Positions 39,948-46,519 of a stretch of DNA of 46,519 nucleotides are shown here, in pieces (within the stretch, counting starts at the first letter, position 1; every line of letters begins with the position of its first letter). This stretch comes from Chloroflexota bacterium (GTDB lineage Bacteria; Chloroflexota; Anaerolineae; Anaerolineales; Villigracilaceae): NCBI GenBank assembly GCA_016865985.1, contig VGNO01000003.1, positions 1 to 46,519 of the forward strand, read 5' to 3'. The position numbers and the translations under genes were made by a program. The notes under the pieces are model-generated. The model did not search any database and was not told the origin of the DNA. It saw only the letters and a program-made list of their open reading frames with translations.

Positions 39948-41274
39948 TACCTCCCTCCCCGCCCCGGTCCGCGGCGGGATGCGCACTTTCCTGCTGATCT
40001 GGGCCGGGCAATTGTTCTCGATCCTCGGTTCCGGCTTGTCCGGTTTTGCGGTCGGGGTCTGGATCTACCAGCAGACGGGACAGGCGACGCCCTTCGCCCT
40101 GACCGTCCTTTTCGGCAGCCTGCCGCCGCTGCTGGTCATGCCGTTTGCAGGTTCGCTGGCCGACCGCTGGAATCGGCGTCTCATCATGATCCTGGCCGAC
40201 ACCGGCGCCGCGCTGGGGACGGTCGCAATCGCCATCCTGCTGTTCATGAACAACCTCCAGGTCTGGCATATCTACATCATCGTGGTCTTTTCCTCGATGG
40301 CTTCGGCTTTCCAGGAACCGGCCTACATGGCGTCCATCACCATGCTCGTCCCCAAGAAGGATTTTGCCCGCGCCAATGGCATGATGCAAATGGGACAGGC
40401 CATCGGTTCCATCATCACGCCGCTCCTGGCGGGGGTGTTGTTCGTGGCGATTGGCCTGAAGGGCATCATCCTGATCGATCTGGCAACGTTCTTCTTCGCG
40501 GTCACGCCGCTCCTGATCGTCCGCATCCCGCAGCCGGAACTGAAGGAGACGGCCGAGGAGAAGCGCAGGCGGAACGTGCTTTCCGACCTCGCCATTGGCT
40601 GGAATTTCATCCGCTCGCGGGGTGGACTGCTCGGCCTGCTGCTCTACTATGCCATGGTCAACTTCCTGCTGAATTTCTCCTGCGTGCTCATGTCTCCGAT
40701 GATCCTGTCCGCCCACTCGCCTGCCGCCCTGGGCGGGGTGCAGACCGTCACCGGGGCGGGGATGCTGGCGGGCGGCCTGCTGATGTCCACCTGGGGCGGG
40801 CCGAAAAACCGGCGCATCCCGGCGGTGATCGGGTTCATCACCCTGGCTGTGATCGGCCTGGCGGTGGCGGGGTTGCGCGCCAGCCCGGTCTTCCCGGCGG
40901 TGGGATTCTTCATCATGATGCTCTTCATCCCGATGGCTTCCGGCGCCAGCATGGCGGTCTGGCAATCGAAAGTCATGCCCGAGGTGCAGGGACGGGTCTT
41001 CTCGGTGCGGGCCATGATCTCCCGCTCGATGATGCCGCTGGCTTACCTGAGCGCCGGGCCGTTGGCCGATCACGTTTTCGAGCCGCTGATGCGGGAAGGC
41101 GGCGCGCTGGCGAACACCTTCCTCGGTCCGCTGCTGGGGATCGGGCCGGGGCGCGGCATCGGCCTGATGTTCGTCATCTCCGGCCTGGCGGCGGCGCTCG
41201 TCAGCGGTTTGGCCTACCTGACCCCGCGCCTCCGCAATATCGAGACCGAACTGCCGGACGCCGTCCCGGGTTGA
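39940..41274 (+). CDS. MFS transporter, drug-export type
   Basis: 444 residues with about 12 hydrophobic segments. The loop 2-3 signature of the major facilitator superfamily is present (GSLADRWNRRLIMILAD, with the conserved D-R-W-x-R-R). It resembles the MFS_3 group (macrolide or enterobactin exporters). It sits in the cytoplasmic membrane and exchanges protons for the exported compound; the substrate is unknown. The start overlaps the regulator's stop by 8 bases. A strong bidirectional terminator follows. Confidence 0.92.
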   Translation: MADTSLPAPVRGGMRTFLLIWAGQLFSILGSGLSGFAVGVWIYQQTGQATPFALTVLFGSLPPLLVMPFAGSLADRWNRRLIMILADTGAALGTVAIAILLFMNNLQVWHIYIIVVFSSMASAFQEPAYMASITMLVPKKDFARANGMMQMGQAIGSIITPLLAGVLFVAIGLKGIILIDLATFFFAVTPLLIVRIPQPELKETAEEKRRRNVLSDLAIGWNFIRSRGGLLGLLLYYAMVNFLLNFSCVLMSPMILSAHSPAALGGVQTVTGAGMLAGGLLMSTWGGPKNRRIPAVIGFITLAVIGLAVAGLRASPVFPAVGFFIMMLFIPMASGASMAVWQSKVMPEVQGRVFSVRAMISRSMMPLAYLSAGPLADHVFEPLMREGGALANTFLGPLLGIGPGRGIGLMFVISGLAAALVSGLAYLTPRLRNIETELPDAVPG

Positions 41275-41285
41275 TGAGTGGACGC

Positions 41286-41322
41286 AAAAAGAGGCCGCGC
41301 AAGCGTTGCGGCCTCTTTTTTT
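41286..41322. terminator. Bidirectional terminator between MFS and Zn-ribbon genes
   Basis: AAAAAGAGGCCGC (41286-41298) pairs with GCGGCCTCTTTTT (41308-41320), plus two further T. It works for both convergent transcripts. Confidence 0.9.
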
Positions 41323-41336
41323 ACCCACCGCGCCGC

Positions 41337-41519
41337 CTAATGCTCGTGCTTCGGCGGCTGGACATGCTCCATGCCGGGCAGTTTGTCCGCCAGGTTGGCC
41401 GGTTTATGGATCAACACCGGCAGGCATTGCGGGCAGATGAAAACATCCGCACCCTGGTAGCGCAATGAGAGCAGGGGGACATGCTGTTCGTTCTTTTCGC
41501 AGTTCAGACAGGTATTCAT
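41337..41519 (-). CDS. Small zinc-ribbon-like protein
   Basis: 60 residues with two cysteine pairs, CLNC (4-7) and CPQC (30-33), spaced like a zinc ribbon, and a His-rich end (HKP, EHVQPPKHEH). No other domain. It lies 21 nt downstream of the SDR gene on the same strand and before the shared terminator. It is likely real because of the regular Cys spacing and the operon position, but its role is unknown. Confidence 0.65.
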   Translation of the reverse strand: MNTCLNCEKNEQHVPLLSLRYQGADVFICPQCLPVLIHKPANLADKLPGMEHVQPPKHEH

Positions 41520-41540
41520 AAGCCTCCAGGTTGGATTGGT

Positions 41541-42332
41541 CTACATTGTACCTTTATACATCCCGCCGTCCACGGTCAGCATCACGCCGGTGACGTAACT
41601 GGCCGCGGGCGAGACGAGGAACACAGCCGCGTTGGCGAACTCTTCGGGCGACCCCATCCGCCCGAGCGGGCTGTCCTTCGACTGCTTCGCGATCTCTTCT
41701 TCGACCGTTGTCCCGTTCTGCTTCGCCCGGAAGGTCATCAACTCGGTGACGCGCTCGGTCTCGGTCCAGCCGGGCAGGATGGAGTTGAAACGGATGCCGT
41801 CCCGTCCCAGTTCCAGCGCCAGGCTCTTGGTCAGCCCGACGGTGGCGGCGCGGATGCTGTTCGAGAGCGCCAGGTTGGGGATCGGCTGTTTGACCGAGTA
41901 CGAGGTGACGGTCAGCACACTGGCGGCTTTCGACTGGCGCAGGTGCGGCAGAGCGGCGCGAATGAGCCGGACGTGACTCATCAGCGAGAGGTCGATCCCC
42001 TTCTGCCAGGCGGCGTCATCGAACGACTCGAAACTCCCGGCCGGCGGCCCTCCGGCGTTGGTGACGAGGATGTCGAGGCCGCCGAAGGCGCGCACCGCCT
42101 TTTCCACGAGCCGGGCGGGAACAGCCGGGTCGGTGACATCGCCTGCAATCCCTGATACCTGTGTCCCCGTTTCCTTCGCAAGTGTCTCCGCCGCCGGGTC
42201 TATCCTGCTTCTCTCACGGCTGTTGACCGCCACCCGGCAGCCTTCACGGGCCAGCGCCAATGCCACGGCGTAGCCCAGTCCGCGCGAGGCGCCGGTGACG
42301 AGAGCGCGTTTGTCTTTCAGGTGCAAATCCAT
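41541..42332 (-). CDS. Short-chain dehydrogenase/reductase with atypical catalytic site
   Basis: 263 residues from ATG 42332 (GGAGG 5 nt upstream); the reading from 42377 has no such site. The cofactor motif TGASRGLG is at about 13-20 and NAGG follows at the fourth strand. The catalytic region reads TSYSVKQPIPNLALSNSIRAATVGLTKSL-like, in which the usual Y-x3-K is replaced: the Tyr position is Leu and the Lys position is Ile/Arg. This pattern is known in a beta-ketoacyl-reductase-like SDR subgroup with an imperfect tetrad. It may be a reductase with another catalytic solution or a binding protein. Substrate unknown. Confidence 0.88.
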   Translation of the reverse strand: MDLHLKDKRALVTGASRGLGYAVALALAREGCRVAVNSRERSRIDPAAETLAKETGTQVSGIAGDVTDPAVPARLVEKAVRAFGGLDILVTNAGGPPAGSFESFDDAAWQKGIDLSLMSHVRLIRAALPHLRQSKAASVLTVTSYSVKQPIPNLALSNSIRAATVGLTKSLALELGRDGIRFNSILPGWTETERVTELMTFRAKQNGTTVEEEIAKQSKDSPLGRMGSPEEFANAAVFLVSPAASYVTGVMLTVDGGMYKGTM

Positions 42333-42399
42333 ATTTCCTCCGGCAGGGGCGGACGCCGTCCGCCCGGATTCTTTCAAGCAGGACGCACGCCTTTCGTCC

Positions 42400-42681
42400 C
42401 TACAATAATTCTATTTTTGTATCCAGCACATCCCCGTCCGTCCAGTTGGCCTCGGCCCATTTACGGACCGTCTCGAGTGCAGACTGCAAGTGTGCGGCGT
42501 CATTGCCGAGCATGGCGCAGCCGATGACCGCTTCCTGCCACCTGTCCTGCAAATCCATCTCGGCCGATGAGACGTTGAATTCGCGGTGCAGGCGGTGGAG
42601 CAGCGGCTTGAGCCGTCTGCGCTTTTCTTTCAGCGAGGCGCAGGCCGGGAGGCGGAGGCGGAGGGTGAGCAGGCCTATCAT
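42400..42681 (-). CDS. DUF503 (YlxP-like) protein
   Basis: 93 residues with the DUF503 pattern: VLTLRLRLPACASLKEKRRRLKPLLHRLHREFNVSSAEMD, then WQEAVIGCAMLGNDAAHLQSALETV. YlxP-type proteins are small ferredoxin-fold proteins usually encoded in the infB-rbfA translation cluster. Here it instead follows a RelE-type toxin gene with a one-base overlap (TGATG), so it is probably expressed from the toxin-antitoxin promoter. Function is not established. Confidence 0.88.
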   Translation of the reverse strand: MIGLLTLRLRLPACASLKEKRRRLKPLLHRLHREFNVSSAEMDLQDRWQEAVIGCAMLGNDAAHLQSALETVRKWAEANWTDGDVLDTKIELL

Positions 42682-42953
42682 CAGAGGTCGCGGTAAGCGC
42701 TGCCGCGCGTGGAGATTTCGAGCACGAGGATAATCAGTCTGTCATCTTCGATGGCATAGATGATCCGCCAATCGCCCACGCGGATTCGGTATAAATTGTC
42801 GTAACCGGACAGTTTTTTAAAACCCGTTGGGCGCGGCTCAGATGCCAGGCCGCGAATGGCGCGCTGGATGCGTTCCAGCACATCGCCATCCAGTCGCCTG
42901 AGAATTTTCTCTGGTTTGCGATGGATGATGACTTGCCAGGGCGCCTCGCTCAT
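42681..42953 (-). CDS. RelE/ParE-family toxin
   Basis: 90 residues with the RelE fold pattern: VIIHRKPEKILRRLDGDVLERIQRAIRGLASEPRP, then KKLSGYDNLYRIRVGDWRIIYAIED and a final strand IILVLEISTRGSAYRDL. The basic residues and R-x-GDWR turn match ribosome-dependent mRNA interferases. It overlaps the antitoxin gene by four bases (ATGA) and DUF503 by one, typical of a coupled toxin-antitoxin operon under the operator at 43241. Confidence 0.93.
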   Translation of the reverse strand: MSEAPWQVIIHRKPEKILRRLDGDVLERIQRAIRGLASEPRPTGFKKLSGYDNLYRIRVGDWRIIYAIEDDRLIILVLEISTRGSAYRDL

Positions 42954-43225
42954 CCAGTGTTTCCGAGTTCCGCATCCACCTCATCCCATGGACGGGCAAC
43001 GGACGGGTTGCGTTTCCATTCCTCGTATGCGACGGCAGCATGACGGGCAGCGCGCATATCTTCGAGTGTCTCCTGGATTTGTGCATAATCCACTGCCGGG
43101 ATGATGACCGCCACGCTCTTGCCGTTGCGCTCGATCATCACATCCCCTTCACCGGTCAATACCTGGTCGAGCAGGTCACGAAATTTCGAGCGCGCCTCGC
43201 CGCTCTTGAAAGTTGACATAATCAT
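42950..43225 (-). CDS. Phd/YefM-family antitoxin
   Basis: 91 residues. The N-terminal Phd DNA-binding part reads MSTFKSGEARSKFRDLLDQVLTGEGDVMIERNGKSVAVIIPAVDY, and the C-terminal ~45 residues are a charged flexible tail that should wrap the toxin. GGAG lies 10 nt before ATG 43225; ATG 43219 is also possible. Phd-type antitoxins bind a palindrome at their own promoter, with the toxin as co-repressor. Such a palindrome is present just upstream (43241-43275). Confidence 0.93.
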   Translation of the reverse strand: MIMSTFKSGEARSKFRDLLDQVLTGEGDVMIERNGKSVAVIIPAVDYAQIQETLEDMRAARHAAVAYEEWKRNPSVARPWDEVDAELGNTG

Positions 43226-43240
43226 ATATCTGTCACTCCT

Positions 43241-43275
43241 TTGTATAAAACGTACAGTTTGTACAAAGTATACAA
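43241..43275 (-). promoter_or_regulatory. Toxin-antitoxin operator, two concentric palindromes
   Basis: Outer arms TTGTATA (43241-43247) / TATACAA (43269-43275) and inner arms GTACA (43252-43256) / TGTAC (43260-43264) share one centre at 43258. The predicted transcription start falls on this centre. Confidence 0.85.
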
Positions 43276-43295
43276 GCGCCAGAAGAGTATGTCAA
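43267..43295 (-). promoter_or_regulatory. Promoter of the Phd/RelE/DUF503 operon
   Basis: Minus-strand TTGACA (43290-43295), 17-nt spacer, TATACT (43267-43272). The -10 overlaps the outer operator arm. Confidence 0.88.
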
Positions 43296-43332
43296 GCGAG
43301 GGCATGTGGTTATCGGAGGGTGTAGATTCCGG

Positions 43333-43614
43333 TCATTTCACAGCGATCAGTTCGCGCACCTTGCGCGCCACGTCCATGTTTTGGAGGGCGGTGGCGGCGG
43401 CGATCAACTCGGCGGAGGCGCCTTTTTTGGCCAGTTCGCCGGGCAGGGCTTTCGCCATGGCCTGCGCCTGGACCGCGGTCCCCACCATCATGCCTTTGAC
43501 GATGGCGGCGAACATCGGGTCCATATCCATGAATTTCATGATCGCTGCAACGGCTCCATCGACATCCACGGCAGATTTGGGTTTTCCGAATATACGACTC
43601 TCCTTTTCTGACAC
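43333..43614 (-). CDS. Small helical protein, unknown
   Basis: 93 residues from GTG 43614, with AGAGGA 9 nt upstream. The sequence is almost all helical and Ala/Met-rich (VDGAVAAIMKFMDMDPMFAAIVKGMMVGTAVQAQAMAKALP, ELIAAATALQNMDVARKVRELIAVK), with no cysteine and no convincing transmembrane segment. Codon use resembles the neighbouring core genes. It is divergent from folC with only 53 nt between the two starts. I did not recognise the family. Confidence 0.55.
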   Translation of the reverse strand: MSEKESRIFGKPKSAVDVDGAVAAIMKFMDMDPMFAAIVKGMMVGTAVQAQAMAKALPGELAKKGASAELIAAATALQNMDVARKVRELIAVK

Positions 43615-43628
43615 GCAGCGGAATCCTC

Positions 43629-43657
43629 TTGCACTCCATCTAGCCGCCGATTACAAT
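43629..43657 (+). promoter_or_regulatory. folC promoter
   Basis: TTGCAC (43629-43634), 17-nt spacer, TACAAT (43652-43657), 10 nt before ATG 43668. The 5' leader would be only a few bases, too short for a ribosome binding site. Confidence 0.75.
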
Positions 43658-43667
43658 GCTTTCACAT

Positions 43668-44999
43668 ATGGACACGGAAACCGCCTACAACAACGCCCTC
43701 GATTACCTCTATTCCTTCGTGGATTATAGCCTCAAAAAAGCCTCCGAACTGGCCCAGGCCGACTTCAACCTGGACCGGATGCGGGAACTGATGTCCCTGC
43801 TCGGCGACCCGCAGGAGAAGTATCCCACCCTGCACGTGGCCGGGACCAAGGGCAAAGGCTCCACCTCGGCGTTGATGGCCTCGGCCCTCACTGCTGCCGG
43901 GTACCGTACCGGCCTCTACACCTCGCCGCATTTGGAAGATTACACCGAGCGCATCCAAATAGACGGTCGGCAGGTCTCACATGTTGAATTGGTCCAATTG
44001 GTCGAAATGGTCAGACCGCATGTCGCCAAAATTCCCATGCTGACGACATTCGAAATCACGACCGCAATCGGCTTCTTGTACTTTGCCCAACAAAAAGTGG
44101 ACGCGGCGGTGATCGAGGTCGGCCTGGGTGGGCGGCTGGACGCCACCAACATCGTCACGCCGCGCGTGGCGGTTATCACCTCCCTTTCCTACGACCACAT
44201 GGCGGTGCTTGGCAACACCCTGGCGCAGATCGCCCGCGAAAAGGCCGGCATCATCAAGGCCGGCGTGCCGGTCGTCTCCTCGCCGCAAAAGGACGAAGCC
44301 CTGGCAGTCCTGGAAGAAGTGGCCGCAGAACGCCGCGCCCCGCTGACCCTCGTCGGCCGCGAAGTGACCTTCGAGGCGGGAGAGCGCTCGCTCGATGGAC
44401 AAACTCTGGAGATCGTCCACCGTCCACCGTCCATCGTCCATCAAAAACCGCTTCTTCTCCGCATCCCCCTGCTGGGCGCCTACCAGGTCGAGAATGCCGC
44501 CACGGCCTATGCCGCTCTCCATGCCAGCGGGTTGGACCTGCCGCAGGAGGCTGTCGCACGCGGCTTTTCTGAAGTAAAATGGCCTGCCCGTTTCCAGGTG
44601 GTGAGCCGCAGGCCGCCGGTCGTCTTCGACTCGGCCCACAACCAGGACTCGGCTGAAAAACTGCGCCAGGCGCTGGATGACTATTTCCCCGGAAAGCAGG
44701 TCATCCTCATCTTCGGCGCTTCGGAAGACAAGGATATCGCGGGCATGTTCGCGGCCTGGAGGTCACGCCTGGGCCGGATCATTGCCACCCGCGCCGACCA
44801 CCCGCGCGCCCTCGACCCGGAACGGGTCCTCGAACTGGCGCGCCAGGCTGAAGTCCCGTGCGAAGCGGTCACCCCGCCGGCGGCCGCCCTCGAACGGGCG
44901 CTGGGACTTGCCGGGGAACAGTCGGTCGTGTTGGCGGCCGGCTCGATGTTCGTCACCGCCGAGGCGATGACTGCCTGGCGGAAAAGGAAACTGGAATGA
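43668..44999 (+). CDS. folC: Folylpolyglutamate/dihydrofolate synthase FolC
   Basis: 443 residues from ATG 43668; the ATG at 43656 overlaps the -10 box and is rejected. Mur-ligase-family features are the P-loop [14 protein letters not shown] (about 58-71), [15 protein letters not shown], the central domain [33 protein letters not shown], and the C-terminal [22 protein letters not shown]. The enzyme adds glutamate to folates and in many bacteria also makes dihydrofolate. Four tandem CGTCCAY heptamers (44414-44441) are embedded near residues 250-258 in a loop ([12 protein letters not shown]). The stop overlaps the lon start (ATGA). Confidence 0.94.
   Translation: MDTETAYNNALDYLYSFVDYSLKKASELAQADFNLDRMRELMSLLGDPQEKYPTLHVAGTKGKGSTSALMASALTAAGYRTGLYTSPHLEDYTERIQIDGRQVSHVELVQLVEMVRPHVAKIPMLTTFEITTAIGFLYFAQQKVDAAVIEVGLGGRLDATNIVTPRVAVITSLSYDHMAVLGNTLAQIAREKAGIIKAGVPVVSSPQKDEALAVLEEVAAERRAPLTLVGREVTFEAGERSLDGQTLEIVHRPPSIVHQKPLLLRIPLLGAYQVENAATAYAALHASGLDLPQEAVARGFSEVKWPARFQVVSRRPPVVFDSAHNQDSAEKLRQALDDYFPGKQVILIFGASEDKDIAGMFAAWRSRLGRIIATRADHPRALDPERVLELARQAEVPCEAVTPPAAALERALGLAGEQSVVLAAGSMFVTAEAMTAWRKRKLE
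44414..44441 (+). repeat. Heptanucleotide tandem repeat inside folC
   Basis: CGTCCAC, CGTCCAC, CGTCCAT, CGTCCAT in perfect register. A change of one unit would shift the reading frame. Confidence 0.9.
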
Positions 45000-46519
45000 A
45001 TTATTCGGATTGGAACGAAGACGAGAACATCTCCTCGGCCATCACCCAGCGCACGGAGGAACTCTACCGGGTGCCGAACCTGACCGCCGATGATGACGGG
45101 ATCATCGAAGCCCTGGTGCTGCCGCTGCGCGACCTGGTCATCTTCCCGCACATGGTCACGCCGGTCTTCGTGGCGCGCCAGGCCTCCCTGCTGGCGATCC
45201 ACGAAGCCCAGTCTCGCAACCAGACCGTCATCGGCCTGACCCAGCGCGACCCGGAACTCGAGGAGCCGGCGCCGGGCGACTTTTTACCCACCGGCGTCGA
45301 ACTGGCGGTCGGACGGTTGCTCTCGATGCCCGACGGCTCCAGTTCGGCCCTCGTGCAGGGGCGGCGGCGGGTGCGGGTGGTTGAATACACCCGCCTGGAA
45401 CCGGTCATCAAGGTGCGGGCGCGGGTCGTGGAGGAACCGCCCGAGGCCGACCGGCAGACCCAGGCCATGATGCGCACCGCCGTCGACCTCTTCGACCGCT
45501 GCGTCCAACTGGACCGCTCCATCCCGGAGGAAGCCCACCTCTTCGCCATCAACATCTCCGAGCCCGGCTGGCTGGCGGACATGATCGCCACCGCCATTTC
45601 CATCACCCTGGAAGAGAAACAGAAACTGCTCGAGATGTTCAACCCCCGCCAGCGGCTGCAGCGCGTCAATAAACTGCTGGCGCAGGAACTGGATGTACTG
45701 GAACTTGAGGACCAGATCCATACCAAGGTCCAGAGCGAGGTGGATAAGAGCCAGCGCGAGTTCTACCTGCGGGAGCAGATGAAAGCCATCCAGACCGAAC
45801 TGGGCGAGGGCGACATCTGGTCGCGCGACCTGAACGACATCCGCCAGAAGGTGGAGAAGACCGACCTGCCGGACGAGGCCCGGGCGGCGGCGATGAAAGA
45901 GATCGACCGCCTGAACCAGATGCCGCAGATGGCGCCCGAAGTGGGCATCATCCGCTCCTACCTGGACTGGATCGTGGAACTACCCTGGCGCAGCATGACC
46001 GAGGACAACCTGGACGTGCGCCACGCGGGGCGGGTGCTGGACCGGGACCACTACGGCCTGAAGAAGCCCAAGGAACGCATCCTGGAATACATTGCCGTCC
46101 GCAGCCTGAAGCCGAAGAAGGAACGCCAGCCGATCCTGTGCTTCGTCGGTCCGCCCGGCACCGGCAAGACCTCGCTGGGGCGCTCCATTGCCGAGGCGCT
46201 GGGGCGCAAGTTCGTGCGCGTCTCGCTCGGCGGCGTGCGGGACGAAGCCGAGATCCGCGGCCACCGCCGCACCTATATCGGCGCCCTGCCGGGCCGCATC
46301 ATCCAGACCATGAAACGCGCCGGGACGGCCAATCCGCTCTTCATGCTGGACGAGATCGACAAACTCGGCAACGATTTCCGCGGCGACCCATCTTCGGCGC
46401 TGCTGGAAGTGCTCGACCCGGAACAGAACCACGCCTTCAGCGACCACTACCTGGAACTGGCCTTCGACCTCTCGAAGGTGATGTTCATCACCACCGCCAA
46501 CACCCTGATGACCATCCCG
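44996..46519 (+). CDS. lon: ATP-dependent protease Lon, 3' end outside window
   Basis: 508 codons are visible and the frame is open at the right edge. The N-terminal substrate domain begins at [20 protein letters not shown] and continues through the coiled-coil segment ([23 protein letters not shown], then [22 protein letters not shown]). The AAA domain starts at [13 protein letters not shown] and contains Walker A GPPGTGKT, then [24 protein letters not shown] and Walker B FMLDEIDK. The Ser-Lys protease domain lies beyond the window. Lon degrades misfolded and regulatory proteins in the cytosol, including antitoxins such as the Phd-type one nearby. The start overlaps folC (ATGA), so it is translationally coupled; no CIRCE is seen here. 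Confidence 0.95.
   Translation, partial: MNYSDWNEDENISSAITQRTEELYRVPNLTADDDGIIEALVLPLRDLVIFPHMVTPVFVARQASLLAIHEAQSRNQTVIGLTQRDPELEEPAPGDFLPTGVELAVGRLLSMPDGSSSALVQGRRRVRVVEYTRLEPVIKVRARVVEEPPEADRQTQAMMRTAVDLFDRCVQLDRSIPEEAHLFAINISEPGWLADMIATAISITLEEKQKLLEMFNPRQRLQRVNKLLAQELDVLELEDQIHTKVQSEVDKSQREFYLREQMKAIQTELGEGDIWSRDLNDIRQKVEKTDLPDEARAAAMKEIDRLNQMPQMAPEVGIIRSYLDWIVELPWRSMTEDNLDVRHAGRVLDRDHYGLKKPKERILEYIAVRSLKPKKERQPILCFVGPPGTGKTSLGRSIAEALGRKFVRVSLGGVRDEAEIRGHRRTYIGALPGRIIQTMKRAGTANPLFMLDEIDKLGNDFRGDPSSALLEVLDPEQNHAFSDHYLELAFDLSKVMFITTANTLMTIP

Noticed and set aside
44414-44441. CRISPR-like array
   Set aside because: The units are 7 bp with no spacers and lie inside folC.

Overview
This 46.5 kb window of G+C-rich DNA carries bacterial housekeeping, respiratory and accessory genes. 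The most likely source is a member of the Chloroflexota, probably class Anaerolineae. The pointers are an alternative complex III respiratory operon, an AtpA with a long clade-type insertion, the paired radical-SAM/DUF2344 genes, many lipoproteins with Thr/Pro-rich linkers, and short dispersed repeats including heptanucleotide tandem repeats. This assignment rests on gene content, not on a search.

Layout. 1-2564: two tandem TPR proteins, the first cut by the window edge. 2600-4706: groES-groEL with a sigma70-type promoter, a CIRCE (HrcA) operator and a strong terminator. 4742-5747 (minus): a DUF1858 redox protein, then a chimera in which a Crp/Fnr-type regulator lacking its DNA-binding domain runs into the last ~67 codons of a cytochrome cd1 nitrite reductase (nirS); this looks like the scar of a deleted denitrification locus. 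5854-13532: eight genes for an alternative complex III-like quinol oxidase (multihaem, dihaem and monohaem cytochromes c, a molybdopterin-family subunit, an FeS subunit, an NrfD-like membrane subunit and a DUF3341 subunit). 13574-13661: tRNA-Ser(GGA). 13690-14925: a D-Ala-D-Ala ligase-like ATP-grasp protein.

15176-20861: a truncated M42 peptidase relic, then the F1 genes atpA-atpG-atpD-atpC without the Fo genes, then an MreB-like protein whose catalytic acidic residues are replaced. 20909-27306: an unknown membrane protein, the redox repressor Rex, a CHASE2 adenylate/guanylate cyclase, a FecR-domain lipoprotein and an SH3 lipoprotein, followed by tRNA-Arg(CCG).

27517-33515 is an accessory region: a dispersed 70-bp repeat, a GHKL (Bergerat-fold) ATPase of unknown role, a DUF433 antitoxin-like gene with a truncated DUF5615 toxin, a conspicuously AT-rich two-gene cassette (Hanks-type kinase plus a TPR protein with a degenerate zinc-peptidase-like tail), and a DUF4143 ATPase whose promoter carries a triple-arm operator. 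33533-46519 returns to ordinary genes: PrsW protease, DUF2344 and B12-binding radical SAM proteins, ankyrin protein, M29 aminopeptidase, ArsR-type regulator with MFS exporter, small Zn-ribbon protein, SDR, DUF503, a Phd/RelE toxin-antitoxin pair, a small unknown protein, folC containing a heptamer tandem repeat, and the first 508 codons of lon.

Recurrent themes are (i) gene relics left at deletion scars next to intact operons, and (ii) several genes whose -10 box lies only 6-10 nt before the start codon, which implies leaderless or nearly leaderless mRNAs. The best candidates for an undescribed system are the AT-rich kinase/TPR cassette and its neighbouring ATPases.
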